Shown here piece after piece: positions 7,267-15,288 of a DNA stretch of 29,461 nt. Position 1 is the stretch's first letter. Each line of letters starts with the position of its first letter. The notes under the pieces were generated by a model. The model saw only the letters and a program-made list of their open reading frames with translations. It was not told the origin of the DNA and searched no databases. The DNA comes from a virus. Made by a program: the position numbers and the translations under genes. The stretch lies in the IMG/VR virus record IMGVR_UViG_3300030419_002472, positions 1 to 29,461 of that record; one strand, written 5' to 3'.

Positions 7267-9573
7267 ATGGAGGGAGGATCATTATTTAATCCTGGTTTTT
7301 TAGGTGGCAGTTTTCTTTGGTTTATAGGCCAGGTTGCTGATGATTCAACGTGGAGAGAAAACCAAAATCCTGGTAAGTTTGAAGAAGTTTCGGAGATGCC
7401 AGCATGGGGTTACAGATATAAGGTTAGAATAATTGGTCAACACGAGCAAGATGAAGCAGATGTAACTGCGGAGGAACTTCCTTGGGCTCAGGTGATGTAT
7501 CCTGTGACTGCTGGAACTGGTCACGGTGGATCATATCAAACCCCCGCAATCAAACAAGGTAGTTTTGTTTTTGGTTTCTTTCTTGATGGAAAGGATCAAC
7601 AGACTCCAATAATTATGGGTTGTCTTGGTAACAATGCTAAGACTAAACTTGAAAGAAAAATGGGAACCGAGGGTAGCGGTGGTAAAAACTTTACTCCCGT
7701 GAGTTTCTTCTCTAAGATGATGGAAGAAGAACCTGTTGAGCAGAAACATCTTAAGGATGGAGATCTTGCACCTAAACAAGCAGGAAATGATGCATATAGT
7801 TCACCATCAAAAGAAAATGTAACGAAAGAATCATCAGACGCAAATAATTTAAAGACTACTGCTGATAGAAAAAAATATGGTGTCTTAACCGAGAAACATG
7901 CACTTGCTTGCCCAGACCCAGATAATCAATCTGAGGTGAAAAATATGCAGACAGTTATAGAAAAAATATCTACTAAGATAGAAGAGTTTCAACAATCTCT
8001 TTTAGATGCTGACCTCTCTGCTGGTTTACCTATTCTTGAAAACGATAAAAATATAGATCAAACAATTGAAGAAGGGGCTGAGGAGATGGCAAAATATATG
8101 AAAGGAATAATGGGTAAAGTTCAACAGTTCACAACTAAAGAATTTAATGACAAATTATTACCATTAGAAAATGTAACTCCACCTTCACATAAATTAGACG
8201 TATTAGATAAAAAAGTAAAAGGTCTGGAAAAAATTGCTTGTATGTTTAATAAGTTGGCAGGAATTGCACTTGTAGGATTACTTGCTGCTGCATTGAAGAA
8301 TGCTTTTAATAGAAAGAAAAAGAAGGCAGAAGATGCTGCTGCTAATGCTGCCACATCTGAAGCAGGAGTTGTTGGTGTAAGTACATCAGCAGTAATACCT
8401 AGTGTTCCCACTTTAGATACACCTGGTTCTGGAGATGTTGCACCACCATCTGCTGATGGGTTCTATAGACCTACACCTCTCTGTGAGACAGAAGAAATTA
8501 TTGGTGAAGTATTGGGTGGAACAATTAATACTATTATGTCAGGATTTGATAGTGCAATTGGCCCTGTGGTTGATGAAATTCAAAATTCTCTTGGAGGATC
8601 GTCAACAGAAACTGGATCAGAAAATATAGGAACTATTGATAATGCAATAAATGAAAATAATGTTTTAGCATCTCTATCTTCTGGTGCTTTAGTTTTAAGT
8701 ATAACTCAAACTTTAGCAGATGAAGCAAAGATAGATCCTAATAGTGTTGGAAGAACGAATCGTTATTGGTCAGATGGAACTTGGGGTAGTGGATTAGTTG
8801 CATTTATTGATTCTGTTGGTCGAAACACACCAGACAATCAGCAGTTGATCGCGGATGCTCTATTATTAATTGATGATAAATCAGATCCAGATGGTATAGC
8901 AGCAGGATTAACATTAACTTCAAATATATTAGGTATCAATGAAAATCTTTTAACTGGAATAGGGAGTGCTTTTCAAGCAATCAGAACTGGTAATATCCCT
9001 GATTTAATTGCTGCTGCAGGTAGTTTAGCAGCGACTAATCCAAGAATCTTGAATGCTATTGTTGGCGAAGGTTCTGCACTTGCTGGCCCATTATCAGGTG
9101 GGTTGGGTTTAGGTGCATTGGGTGGTATGAACTTTGATATTGCATCAGCTTTAAACTTTGTTAATTCAATCACTAAATTATTTGATTGTGATCCTAAAAC
9201 AGAGTGTTCACCAAATGATACATTTACTATGCAAAGTGGTGGTGGATCTTCGGGTAAACCTAACTCTTCATCTATTGCAGACTCTGCACAGAACACTGCA
9301 AACTCCGTTCCTGATAGAAAATCTTATGGAACTAGCACAGAAAAGTTGAGTTCCAGTAAAAAAGGTGTTACAATAAAGAAAGTATTTGCTAAACCAAAGT
9401 CAAGAACAAAAGACCTAACTAATCTAGTCGGTTATGTTAAAGGTCAACCATATTATGGCCCATTTCATATTCATGAAAGAGGTGATGGAAGTTCTGTTAA
9501 GATGGTTGGTATTGCACATACAACAGCTCCTCATGATATCATATATGACACAGTTCAAGAGAGTTTAGACTAA
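7267..9573 (+). CDS. 5: gp5-like baseplate central spike protein with N-terminal OB fold, no lysozyme seen
   Basis: The N-terminal domain (about 15-145) reads like the gp5 OB fold: a WGYRYKVRIIGQHE segment, then LPWAQVMYPVTAGTGHGG, then GSFVFGFFLDGKDQQTPIIMGCLG. In T4, gp5 carries this fold, then a lysozyme domain and a β-helix needle. Here no T4-lysozyme-like signature is visible. Residues about 210-680 are a long Ala/Gly/Ser-rich region, starting with predicted coiled segments (about 215-335). A DRKxYGxxTEK motif occurs on each side of it, near residues 200 and 683. The C-terminus (about 722-768) is a GYVxGxPYYG domain also found in the next gene. The protein is larger than T4 gp5. The spike function is well supported; loss of the lysozyme is an observation by eye. 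Confidence 0.7.
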   Translation: MEGGSLFNPGFLGGSFLWFIGQVADDSTWRENQNPGKFEEVSEMPAWGYRYKVRIIGQHEQDEADVTAEELPWAQVMYPVTAGTGHGGSYQTPAIKQGSFVFGFFLDGKDQQTPIIMGCLGNNAKTKLERKMGTEGSGGKNFTPVSFFSKMMEEEPVEQKHLKDGDLAPKQAGNDAYSSPSKENVTKESSDANNLKTTADRKKYGVLTEKHALACPDPDNQSEVKNMQTVIEKISTKIEEFQQSLLDADLSAGLPILENDKNIDQTIEEGAEEMAKYMKGIMGKVQQFTTKEFNDKLLPLENVTPPSHKLDVLDKKVKGLEKIACMFNKLAGIALVGLLAAALKNAFNRKKKKAEDAAANAATSEAGVVGVSTSAVIPSVPTLDTPGSGDVAPPSADGFYRPTPLCETEEIIGEVLGGTINTIMSGFDSAIGPVVDEIQNSLGGSSTETGSENIGTIDNAINENNVLASLSSGALVLSITQTLADEAKIDPNSVGRTNRYWSDGTWGSGLVAFIDSVGRNTPDNQQLIADALLLIDDKSDPDGIAAGLTLTSNILGINENLLTGIGSAFQAIRTGNIPDLIAAAGSLAATNPRILNAIVGEGSALAGPLSGGLGLGALGGMNFDIASALNFVNSITKLFDCDPKTECSPNDTFTMQSGGGSSGKPNSSSIADSAQNTANSVPDRKSYGTSTEKLSSSKKGVTIKKVFAKPKSRTKDLTNLVGYVKGQPYYGPFHIHERGDGSSVKMVGIAHTTAPHDIIYDTVQESLD

Positions 9574-10793
9574 TGCCAATAACACCAACGTCATTTGATA
9601 ATATTAAAGTAGGATACATCAGTGAAACCGATGGTTACATTAAAGATGTATCAATTTCTGATGCAAATTCATATGCAGAATTAAATCCAGAGACAGAATT
9701 TATTTTTATAGATGGTGATGAGAAGGTTAGATTTTTGACAATTAATGAAGTCAATGCATTAACTCCCAAAAATTTACTGAGATCTGATCCTTGTCTAACT
9801 GGAGATCAACCTTGTGGCCCACCAAAACTTAAGTTTTTTGGAGGAGGTGGTGTTGGAGCAGCTGCTAATCCAGTTGTAGATAGTAGTGGTAATTTAATTG
9901 CAGTTGATCTTGTGAGTGGTGGGTTTGGATACACTTCACCTCCACAAGTTCAAGTGATTGACCCTTGCAAAAACGGTAGTGGTGCTGTTCTTCAAACAAT
10001 ATTAGGAACTGGTTCTTTAACTGGAGTTGTTGTAAAAGTGATCATTAAAGATAGTGGTCAAGGTTATCTTCCACCACCACAAACAGTTCCACAATATCCT
10101 GCTGTTCTTGAACTTACGGGTGTCACTGTGACTAATCCAGGTTTTAATCATAATTGTGGTGTTGATAAGATAGAAATTGTACCAAGTAATGGTAGTGTTC
10201 TCTCCTATAAGTGCGATCCTTTTGGTAAGATAAAATCAGTATCTGTTGATAAAGGTGGTAGATTTACAGAGTTACCACAAATTAGAATGAACACTGAGAC
10301 AGGATTCAATGCATCTTTTGTTCCTGATTTTAGTATTGTTCGTGATCCACAACCAGTTGAACCTGTAATTACAGATGTGGTTCAGGTGTATGATCTTGTT
10401 GGGTTAAATATTAATGGTTATGTTGATGGCAAACCTTACTATGGAAACATATATTATGTAAATGGTGTCAGATATGCAGGAACGTCTGCACAAACATCTG
10501 GAACTAATATTGTGGTTTATGATACTCAACTTGCAAGTCTTCAGAAGAGACAAATTGATGGTACAATTTCTCCAAGTCAAATACAGGAGAGTGAAACTCA
10601 GGAGGACACTATAGAACCTATAAGTTCTCCATCAAGAGGAAGTTACTCCACTACACCAACGAGTACTCCATCAACCACTCCAGCAACACCAAGCACACCA
10701 TCAACAACACCTAGCACACCATCAACAACACCTAGCACACCGTCAACACCAAGCACACCTAGTAGCGGTGGTGGATACGGAGGAGGATACTAA
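9573..10793 (+). CDS. Virion structural protein with GGxGYxxPP repeats and Pro/Thr/Ser tail
   Basis: The start overlaps the previous stop (TAATG), implying translational coupling. The 406-residue protein has a small N-terminal domain (1-85), then β units of the SGGFGYTSPPQVQV and SGQGYLPPPQ type (about 112-175), which recur in marine phage structural proteins. A GYVDGKPYYG domain follows (about 282-325), homologous to the end of the gp5-like protein. The C-terminal 45 residues are a low-complexity run of TPST/TPSTPS units ending in GGGYGGGY. Position in the spike operon suggests a baseplate or tail-tip component. No T4 counterpart is recognised. Confidence 0.55.
   Translation: MPITPTSFDNIKVGYISETDGYIKDVSISDANSYAELNPETEFIFIDGDEKVRFLTINEVNALTPKNLLRSDPCLTGDQPCGPPKLKFFGGGGVGAAANPVVDSSGNLIAVDLVSGGFGYTSPPQVQVIDPCKNGSGAVLQTILGTGSLTGVVVKVIIKDSGQGYLPPPQTVPQYPAVLELTGVTVTNPGFNHNCGVDKIEIVPSNGSVLSYKCDPFGKIKSVSVDKGGRFTELPQIRMNTETGFNASFVPDFSIVRDPQPVEPVITDVVQVYDLVGLNINGYVDGKPYYGNIYYVNGVRYAGTSAQTSGTNIVVYDTQLASLQKRQIDGTISPSQIQESETQEDTIEPISSPSRGSYSTTPTSTPSTTPATPSTPSTTPSTPSTTPSTPSTPSTPSSGGGYGGGY
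10692..10754 (+). repeat. 21-bp tandem repeat encoding STPSTTP units
   Basis: Two identical 21-bp copies lie at 10692-10712 and 10713-10733, and a diverged third starts at 10734. They encode the Ser/Thr/Pro tail of the 9573-10793 protein and are flanked by further TPS codons from about 10660. Confidence 0.8.
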
Positions 10794-11350
10794 TGTCTGA
10801 GAAAAAGAATTTTTGGAACCAAGTATGGAGTGCCATGAATGGTGCTATTACTTTTGGTAAACTAAGTCCAAAAGGTGATGTTACTTCAAGTGTTGCCATA
10901 GAAGCAAGAGATGGTAGACATTTTATATGTCTTGATGAAGATGGTGAACGCACAGGTTATACTTTAATGAGTGCACCTGGTGCAACTTTTATTGAGACGG
11001 GAGATGATTTAACCAAAGAACAACAAGCAGTCATGATTCTAGCAAAGAATGGTGACATAACATTAAAGGCATCAAATGGTAAGATTAAATTAGAGGCACT
11101 TGATATTGAACTCGTTGCTAATGGTAATGCTCCACATGGTATACTTTGGGCAAAAGCAGAAGAGGCCTTGAAACTTGACTCAAAAAATGTTACAGTAGAT
11201 GGAAAGCAATCTTGTAAAATGATGACAACAGGTTTGATGGCAGTAGAGGGAAAGCTTGGTATGCAGATGATATCACCTCTTATTGAGGGAGTTTCTTCTG
11301 CTCTGGCCAAAACTGAATTACCCAAACCCGCAGAAATAAACAAGGAGTAA
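10793..11350 (+). CDS. Virion protein with needle-like β repeats, possible spike tip component
   Basis: The 185-residue protein overlaps the previous gene by one base (TAATG) and has a strong GGAGGAGG ribosome site. Its central part (about 83-120) shows short-period β repeats, NGDITLKASNGKIKLEALDI, of the kind that form β-helix needles in gp5 and VgrG C-termini. An N-terminal WNQVWSAMNGAITFG segment and a GRHFICLDEDGERTGYTLMSAPG segment precede it. The gp5-like gene upstream lacks an obvious needle, so this protein may supply the equivalent on a separate chain. That is inference from repeat pattern and gene order. It is followed after one base by the next gene. Confidence 0.5.
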   Translation: MSEKKNFWNQVWSAMNGAITFGKLSPKGDVTSSVAIEARDGRHFICLDEDGERTGYTLMSAPGATFIETGDDLTKEQQAVMILAKNGDITLKASNGKIKLEALDIELVANGNAPHGILWAKAEEALKLDSKNVTVDGKQSCKMMTTGLMAVEGKLGMQMISPLIEGVSSALAKTELPKPAEINKE

Positions 11351-11351
11351 C

Positions 11352-12176
11352 ATGTCATTTTCATTAGACGAAATATTTTGTTATACAGGGCAACTTATTG
11401 TTGCTGCGAAGAAAAAAGTTCCTAAAGCATTAGGAGTAGGAAAAGCTAAAGTAGAACATACTGCATACATTGAAGGTAACACTCAGATAGGAAAGGTGGA
11501 TGCCTTTTCCAATCCTACTGCAACATTGATGGTTGGTAGAGAAGATGCAATAGGAACAAATCTTGCAATAAACACGAAGGGTAATCAAAAAATAGAGGGA
11601 GATGGTGGAACCACATACTCTTTAGAAGTAACAGGCGGTAAGGTTCACTTTACTGATGATTTAATATGTGATGCGATTGGCCCTACCAGTCTTGCTGCTA
11701 GATTTGGTGTGGCAGATAAAAAACCAGTAAAACCTTTTGATATTCAACACCCAACAAAGGGAGAGGGTTGGAGACTACGTTATGTTTCTCTTGAAGGCCC
11801 AGAATCTGGAGTATATTGTAGAGGTAGAGTTAAAAATCAAAAGATAATAAAATTACCAGAATATTGGAAAGATTTAGTTCACGAAGATAGTATATCTGTT
11901 CAACTACAACCAATTGGTCATCATCAAAACATTATTGTAAAGAGATGGGATAGTGAATTCATTTATTTACAAGGTCAAGGTGGAGGCCCTGTCAATTGTT
12001 TCTATCATGTTTACGCAGAGAGAAAAGATGTCAATCCTCTACTCACAGAATATGAGGGTAATAGCAGATATGATTATCCAGATCCAAACTTTAGTGAAAA
12101 ATCTGATATTCCAATAGAAGAGAGAAATTACACAGATCCAAATTATAAATTCCCAAGAAATACTTACACAGTTTGA
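11352..12176 (+). CDS. Virion structural / tail-fibre-related protein
   Basis: The start follows an AAGGAG ribosome site one base after the previous stop. The N-terminal half (about 35-110) is β-rich with short Gly-containing repeats (HTAYIEGNTQIGKVDAFSNP, GTNLAINTKGNQKIEGDGG). A conserved domain (about 130-215) starts with FDIQHPTKGEGWRLRYVSLEG and has PESGVYCRGRV and LPEYWKDLV motifs. This domain is found near the C-terminus of many fibre proteins. The acidic C-terminus (about 220-274) is rich in Tyr, Asp and Pro (YDYPDPNFSEK, NYTDPNYKFPRN). The TGA stop overlaps the -35 box of a sigma70 promoter. Specific function is unknown. Confidence 0.55.
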   Translation: MSFSLDEIFCYTGQLIVAAKKKVPKALGVGKAKVEHTAYIEGNTQIGKVDAFSNPTATLMVGREDAIGTNLAINTKGNQKIEGDGGTTYSLEVTGGKVHFTDDLICDAIGPTSLAARFGVADKKPVKPFDIQHPTKGEGWRLRYVSLEGPESGVYCRGRVKNQKIIKLPEYWKDLVHEDSISVQLQPIGHHQNIIVKRWDSEFIYLQGQGGGPVNCFYHVYAERKDVNPLLTEYEGNSRYDYPDPNFSEKSDIPIEERNYTDPNYKFPRNTYTV

Positions 12177-12201
12177 CAAACCGTATTGATTGTGCTATAA
12201 T
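12173..12201 (+). promoter_or_regulatory. Consensus sigma70 promoter with extended -10
   Basis: TTGACA (12173-12178) and TATAAT (12196-12201) are exact consensus boxes with the ideal 17-base spacer, and TGC just before the -10 gives an extended -10 as well. The predicted start of transcription is about 12208, so the mRNA for the following gene would have almost no leader. The -35 overlaps the stop codon of the preceding gene. Confidence 0.9.
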
Positions 12202-12209
12202 CATCATAT

Positions 12210-12407
12210 ATGCAACAATCACTAATGGATGATGAATACTTGACACGCTGTGTCGTTGATCCACTCAAACGTAAACTTTATCTTTATTCTAGTGAGGGTG
12301 ATGAGAAAACCGTAGACTGTGAAACCGTGGATCAGTTTATGAACTTGCTACGGTTTGTGCGTGATACAGCAAGCGATGAGGTGTTATCATACGTTAATCC
12401 TCTTTAA
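12210..12407 (+). CDS. Small conserved-type hypothetical protein in its own transcription unit
   Basis: The 65-residue protein has no recognised domain: an acidic start, a basic DPLKRKLYLYSSEGDEK stretch (about 17-33), and a helical DQFMNLLRFVRDTASDE segment. I recall similar short proteins starting MDDEYLTRC in cyanomyoviruses, but cannot check it. ATG 12210 is only about two bases from the predicted transcription start, so translation would be leaderless. In-frame ATG 12225 (MDDEYL) would leave a leader of about 17 bases without a clear ribosome site. A perfect promoter in front and a terminator behind isolate it from the late operon and suggest expression by the unmodified host polymerase, possibly early. 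Confidence 0.6.
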   Translation: MQQSLMDDEYLTRCVVDPLKRKLYLYSSEGDEKTVDCETVDQFMNLLRFVRDTASDEVLSYVNPL

Positions 12408-12434
12408 CGGCCACCAAAATTAGCTTTAGCTTCC

Positions 12435-12468
12435 AAAAAGGCGGGAAAAAAATCCCGCCAATTTTTTT
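12435..12468 (+). terminator. Rho-independent terminator
   Basis: GGCGGGA (12440-12446) pairs with TCCCGCC (12453-12459) around a six-A loop. A run of A precedes the stem and seven T follow it (12462-12468). It closes the 12210-12407 unit and would also insulate the oxygenase gene downstream. Confidence 0.93.
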
Positions 12469-12490
12469 GCTCTATTAGTTTTTTTATAAA

Positions 12491-13090
12491 ATGTTATTGT
12501 CTCTTTTTCCTACTATTATCCATAGTCATAAAATAACTAATTTTGAAAATAGTCAAAAAAAGTTAATTGAGTTTATATACGATGAAAGGGAAAAAGATGA
12601 TATTGGTGTAAAAGCATCTAATAGTGGTGGATGGCATTCTAAGAGAAATTACCATGAGAAGCAAGATAACATTTTGTATCACATAGTAAAATCGGCAGTA
12701 AAAACACATTTTTCAGATAATGATGTTTTTAAGGAAAACCTTCAAATAGAAATTAGTGCTTTATGGGCAAATATAAATGGAAAGGGTGATTATAATGTTT
12801 CGCATATTCACCCAGACTCAGATATATCGGGTGTTTTGTGGATTCAGATCCCAGAAAATTCTGGTGTTATAGAATTTACTTCTCCTCACATGTATAATCA
12901 GTTTAGAGAGAGACAAATTTATAAAAAGAAAATAATAGATAATGCTGGAATTCATTCGGCTTGGTATTTAATACCCACTGAGGGAAATGTTATATTCTTC
13001 CCTTCTTCTCTTTTTCATGAGGTTGATACTAATAATTCGGAAAAAGATAGAATATCCGTTTCCTTTAATTTAAATATTATAAATACCTAA
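12491..13090 (+). CDS. 2OG-Fe(II) oxygenase superfamily protein (1 of 6), TIGR02466-like
   Basis: The 199-residue protein follows the putative 2-oxoglutarate/Fe(II) dioxygenase pattern of the TIGR02466 group. His105-Ile-His107-Pro-Asp109 (SHIHPDS) lies at the start of the jellyroll, with SGVLWIQIP after it, and FHEV (His176) and Arg187 (DRISVSFNL) near the end. These enzymes normally use 2-oxoglutarate and O2 to hydroxylate a substrate. The metal triad here is either His105/His107 or His107/Asp109 plus His176; I cannot decide. The gene sits just after the terminator and ends 18 bases before a tail-fibre gene. The ATG at 12491 has no clear ribosome site. The superfamily is well supported; the substrate is unknown. 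Confidence 0.75.
   Translation: MLLSLFPTIIHSHKITNFENSQKKLIEFIYDEREKDDIGVKASNSGGWHSKRNYHEKQDNILYHIVKSAVKTHFSDNDVFKENLQIEISALWANINGKGDYNVSHIHPDSDISGVLWIQIPENSGVIEFTSPHMYNQFRERQIYKKKIIDNAGIHSAWYLIPTEGNVIFFPSSLFHEVDTNNSEKDRISVSFNLNIINT
13078..13085 (+). promoter_or_regulatory. T4-type late promoter motif TATAAATA
   Basis: An exact TATAAATA lies 23 bases before ATG 13109, a spacing typical for a late-gene leader. It overlaps the end of the oxygenase gene. Confidence 0.65.
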
Positions 13091-13108
13091 AAAGTATAGC
13101 GAGTAAAA

Positions 13109-14803
13109 ATGGCTGTTCGCATAGATGGAAATAATGATCTGATAAACGCTGCAGATGGTACGCTCACGGTAGAGGGTATATCTGTTAATATAACTGGTAT
13201 CTCTACTGCCAGTGGCGGTTATAAGGTTGGAACTGCTTATACAGTATTCCCTAATGGAAACGTTGCAACTGCTGGTATCGTAACCGCAACTTCGGGATCA
13301 TTTACGAATGGTGTAGATGCAAGTAGCAGCACTGTAACAGCAAATAAAGTAACTTTATCTGATACAATAGAACATAGTGGTGATTCAAATACAAAGATAA
13401 GATTTCCAAGTGCTGATACTATTTCATTTGAAACTGCAGGTAGTGAAGCACTTCGCATCAATTCTGATGGTGATATTAATGTATCAACAGCCGCAACCAT
13501 CAAGGCAAATGGAAACGCTACTTTCTCTGGTATTGTAACTGCTGCATCATTCTCTGGAGATGGGTCAAGTTTATCTGGTATAGATGCTACTACTATTAAA
13601 GATAGTGGTGGTAACGTAGTGGTTCAAGGTACTATTGGTGGTGCTGTTGTAACTGGAGTCATGACTGCTAATGTTTCTGGTGTTTACTTAGGAACTCATG
13701 CAGTGGGAGTTGGAACTACAACAACAACGGGTAGAGATGCAGGTATTGGAACTCCCGTAGGATCATTAGTTTTTAATCGCACTGCTAATGCTGTTCAAGT
13801 TTTTAAAGGCAATAAATGGAGTGATATTACTGACGGTCAGTTTACTGCAACTGGTGGAACTAAGAGTACATCTGGTGGAAAAATATACCATACGATGACA
13901 GGATCCACACCGTTTGTTGTTTCTCGTGGTACTGGAAATATAGAACTTATGGTTATTGGTGGTGGTGGATCTGGTGGTGGTGCTGAAGGAGCGATTACTG
14001 GTACTAATGGCGGTGGCGGTGGTGGCGGTGCTGGTGCGGTCATCTATAAGGCTACATATCCTGTTACTACTGGAACATATAGTGTTAGTATTGGTGCTGG
14101 TGGTGCTGCAGTGTCTACACGAGTTCAAGGTAATGATGGAGGAGACACTACTTTTGGTTCACTTACTGCTGGAGGCGGTGGTGGCGGTGGAGTAGCGTCT
14201 GAATCACCAAATGTTGGTGATAATGCTGCTGGAAATGCTGGTACGGGTGGTGCATCTTCTGGTGGTGCGGGTGGTGGCCCTAATAATGCTCAAGCACCTG
14301 ATCCCCCTCAATCTTGGCCAGGAAGTGGTGATTCCCCAGATAATGGATGGGGTGGAAGAGGTGGAAAAACTAATTCTCATCCAAATACTGGTGGTGCAGG
14401 TGGAGGAGGTGCTAGATATGATGGAATGAATTGTGTTACTAATAATCTTGGCACTGCAGATGGTGCACCAGGTGGTCAGGGTGTGACTCTCTCTACTTCA
14501 GGTAGCCCAGTTGGTTATGCAGGTGGTGGTGGAGGAGCAGGTGGTGCTCAAGAAGCTCCAGGTGGTCAAGGTGGGCATAATAATCCAGGTGCAGGAAATG
14601 CTCCATATCCAGATACTAACGCATTTGGAGCAGCTAAAGGTGCAATGATCGCAAGTGGAGTTGTAACACCTGCTACTGCTGTTACTGCAAACACTGGTGC
14701 TGGTGGAGGTGGTGGTGCTGAATATCCTGGTGGCCCTTCTCCTAATACCTGTGGTGCTTCTGCTGGAGCAAGTGGAGTTGTAATAATCAACTATCCAGAG
14801 TAA
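13109..14803 (+). CDS. Tail fibre / glycine-rich adhesin
   Basis: The 564-residue protein has two parts. Residues 1-270 carry fibre repeats of the ITGIST, NVATAGIVTATS, SEALRINSDGDI and NGNATFSGIVTAASF types, then a GSLVFNRTANAVQVFKGNKWSD module. From about 280 the sequence is built of poly-glycine stretches (GGGGSGGG, GGGGGGGAGA, GGRGGK, GGGGAGG) alternating with short β segments, ending in GASGVVIINYPE. This is the layout of glycine-rich tail tip domains as in T-even gp38-type adhesins, where loops between poly-glycine runs bind the receptor. The role in host binding is inferred. The gene lies between an oxygenase gene and fibre-associated genes, with a late-promoter motif in front. Confidence 0.7.
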   Translation: MAVRIDGNNDLINAADGTLTVEGISVNITGISTASGGYKVGTAYTVFPNGNVATAGIVTATSGSFTNGVDASSSTVTANKVTLSDTIEHSGDSNTKIRFPSADTISFETAGSEALRINSDGDINVSTAATIKANGNATFSGIVTAASFSGDGSSLSGIDATTIKDSGGNVVVQGTIGGAVVTGVMTANVSGVYLGTHAVGVGTTTTTGRDAGIGTPVGSLVFNRTANAVQVFKGNKWSDITDGQFTATGGTKSTSGGKIYHTMTGSTPFVVSRGTGNIELMVIGGGGSGGGAEGAITGTNGGGGGGGAGAVIYKATYPVTTGTYSVSIGAGGAAVSTRVQGNDGGDTTFGSLTAGGGGGGGVASESPNVGDNAAGNAGTGGASSGGAGGGPNNAQAPDPPQSWPGSGDSPDNGWGGRGGKTNSHPNTGGAGGGGARYDGMNCVTNNLGTADGAPGGQGVTLSTSGSPVGYAGGGGGAGGAQEAPGGQGGHNNPGAGNAPYPDTNAFGAAKGAMIASGVVTPATAVTANTGAGGGGGAEYPGGPSPNTCGASAGASGVVIINYPE

Positions 14804-14821
14804 TTAATAGAGGTTAAAAAC

Positions 14822-15265
14822 ATGGCACATTTTGCAAAAATAGGTGTTGATAACATTGTTCTCAATGTAGTGGCATTACGCAATATTAATTGTGTAGATG
14901 AGGATGGTGTTGAAAAAGAATCAATTGGAAAAGAATACTTAGAACAAAATACTGGTCACAGTGCATGGGTGCAGTGTTCTGCTAATACCCAAGATGGTGT
15001 TCATAAAGAAGGAAGAACTCCTTTGAGGGGAACTTTTCCTTCTAAAGGATGGGTGTATGATTCTACTAATGATATCTTTTATAATCCAAATGCCAAACCA
15101 TATGATTCATGGGTTTTAGATACAACCACTTCTCGATGGGAACCACCCACTGCTAGACCCACTGAAACTGATGCAGAGAGAGCTGCAGGTAAATGTTATA
15201 AATGGAATGAAACTAATAAAGCATGGGAACTGAAATCAGGAGTTGGTATTTCGACAGTAACATAA
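14822..15265 (+). CDS. Small fibre-associated protein, Trp-rich
   Basis: The 147-residue protein starts MAHFAKIGVDNIVLNVVAL, a pattern typical of conserved marine phage hypothetical proteins next to fibre genes. A cluster of aromatic repeats follows: GWVYDSTNDIFYNP, DSWVLDTTTSRWEPP and CYKWNETNKAWEL. The repeats suggest short β hairpins. It has an AGAGG ribosome site 18 bases after the adhesin gene. A tail-fibre attachment, capping or assembly role is possible but not shown. Confidence 0.5.
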   Translation: MAHFAKIGVDNIVLNVVALRNINCVDEDGVEKESIGKEYLEQNTGHSAWVQCSANTQDGVHKEGRTPLRGTFPSKGWVYDSTNDIFYNPNAKPYDSWVLDTTTSRWEPPTARPTETDAERAAGKCYKWNETNKAWELKSGVGISTVT

Positions 15266-15268
15266 ATA
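15261..15268 (+). promoter_or_regulatory. Late promoter motif CATAAATA
   Basis: The motif overlaps the stop codon of the preceding gene and lies 20 bases before ATG 15289. It could serve the small-protein gene and the oxygenase run behind it. Confidence 0.5.
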
Positions 15269-15288
15269 TAGTCACTTGTTAAAATAGT

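Noticed and set aside
8121-8411. Minus-strand frame of 96 codons inside the spike gene
   Set aside because: It lies fully within a strong plus-strand gene, has no promoter or ribosome site, and shows no recognisable domain.
13766-14195. Open frames on the opposite strand and in other frames over the adhesin gene
   Set aside because: They are shadows of glycine-rich codons, have low-complexity Ser/Thr or Leu/Val composition and lack ribosome sites.
13945-14803. Collagen-like Gly-X-Y repeat as a hydroxylase substrate
   Set aside because: The glycine runs are GGGG-type, not regular Gly-X-Y triplets, so a collagen-like fibre is not supported.
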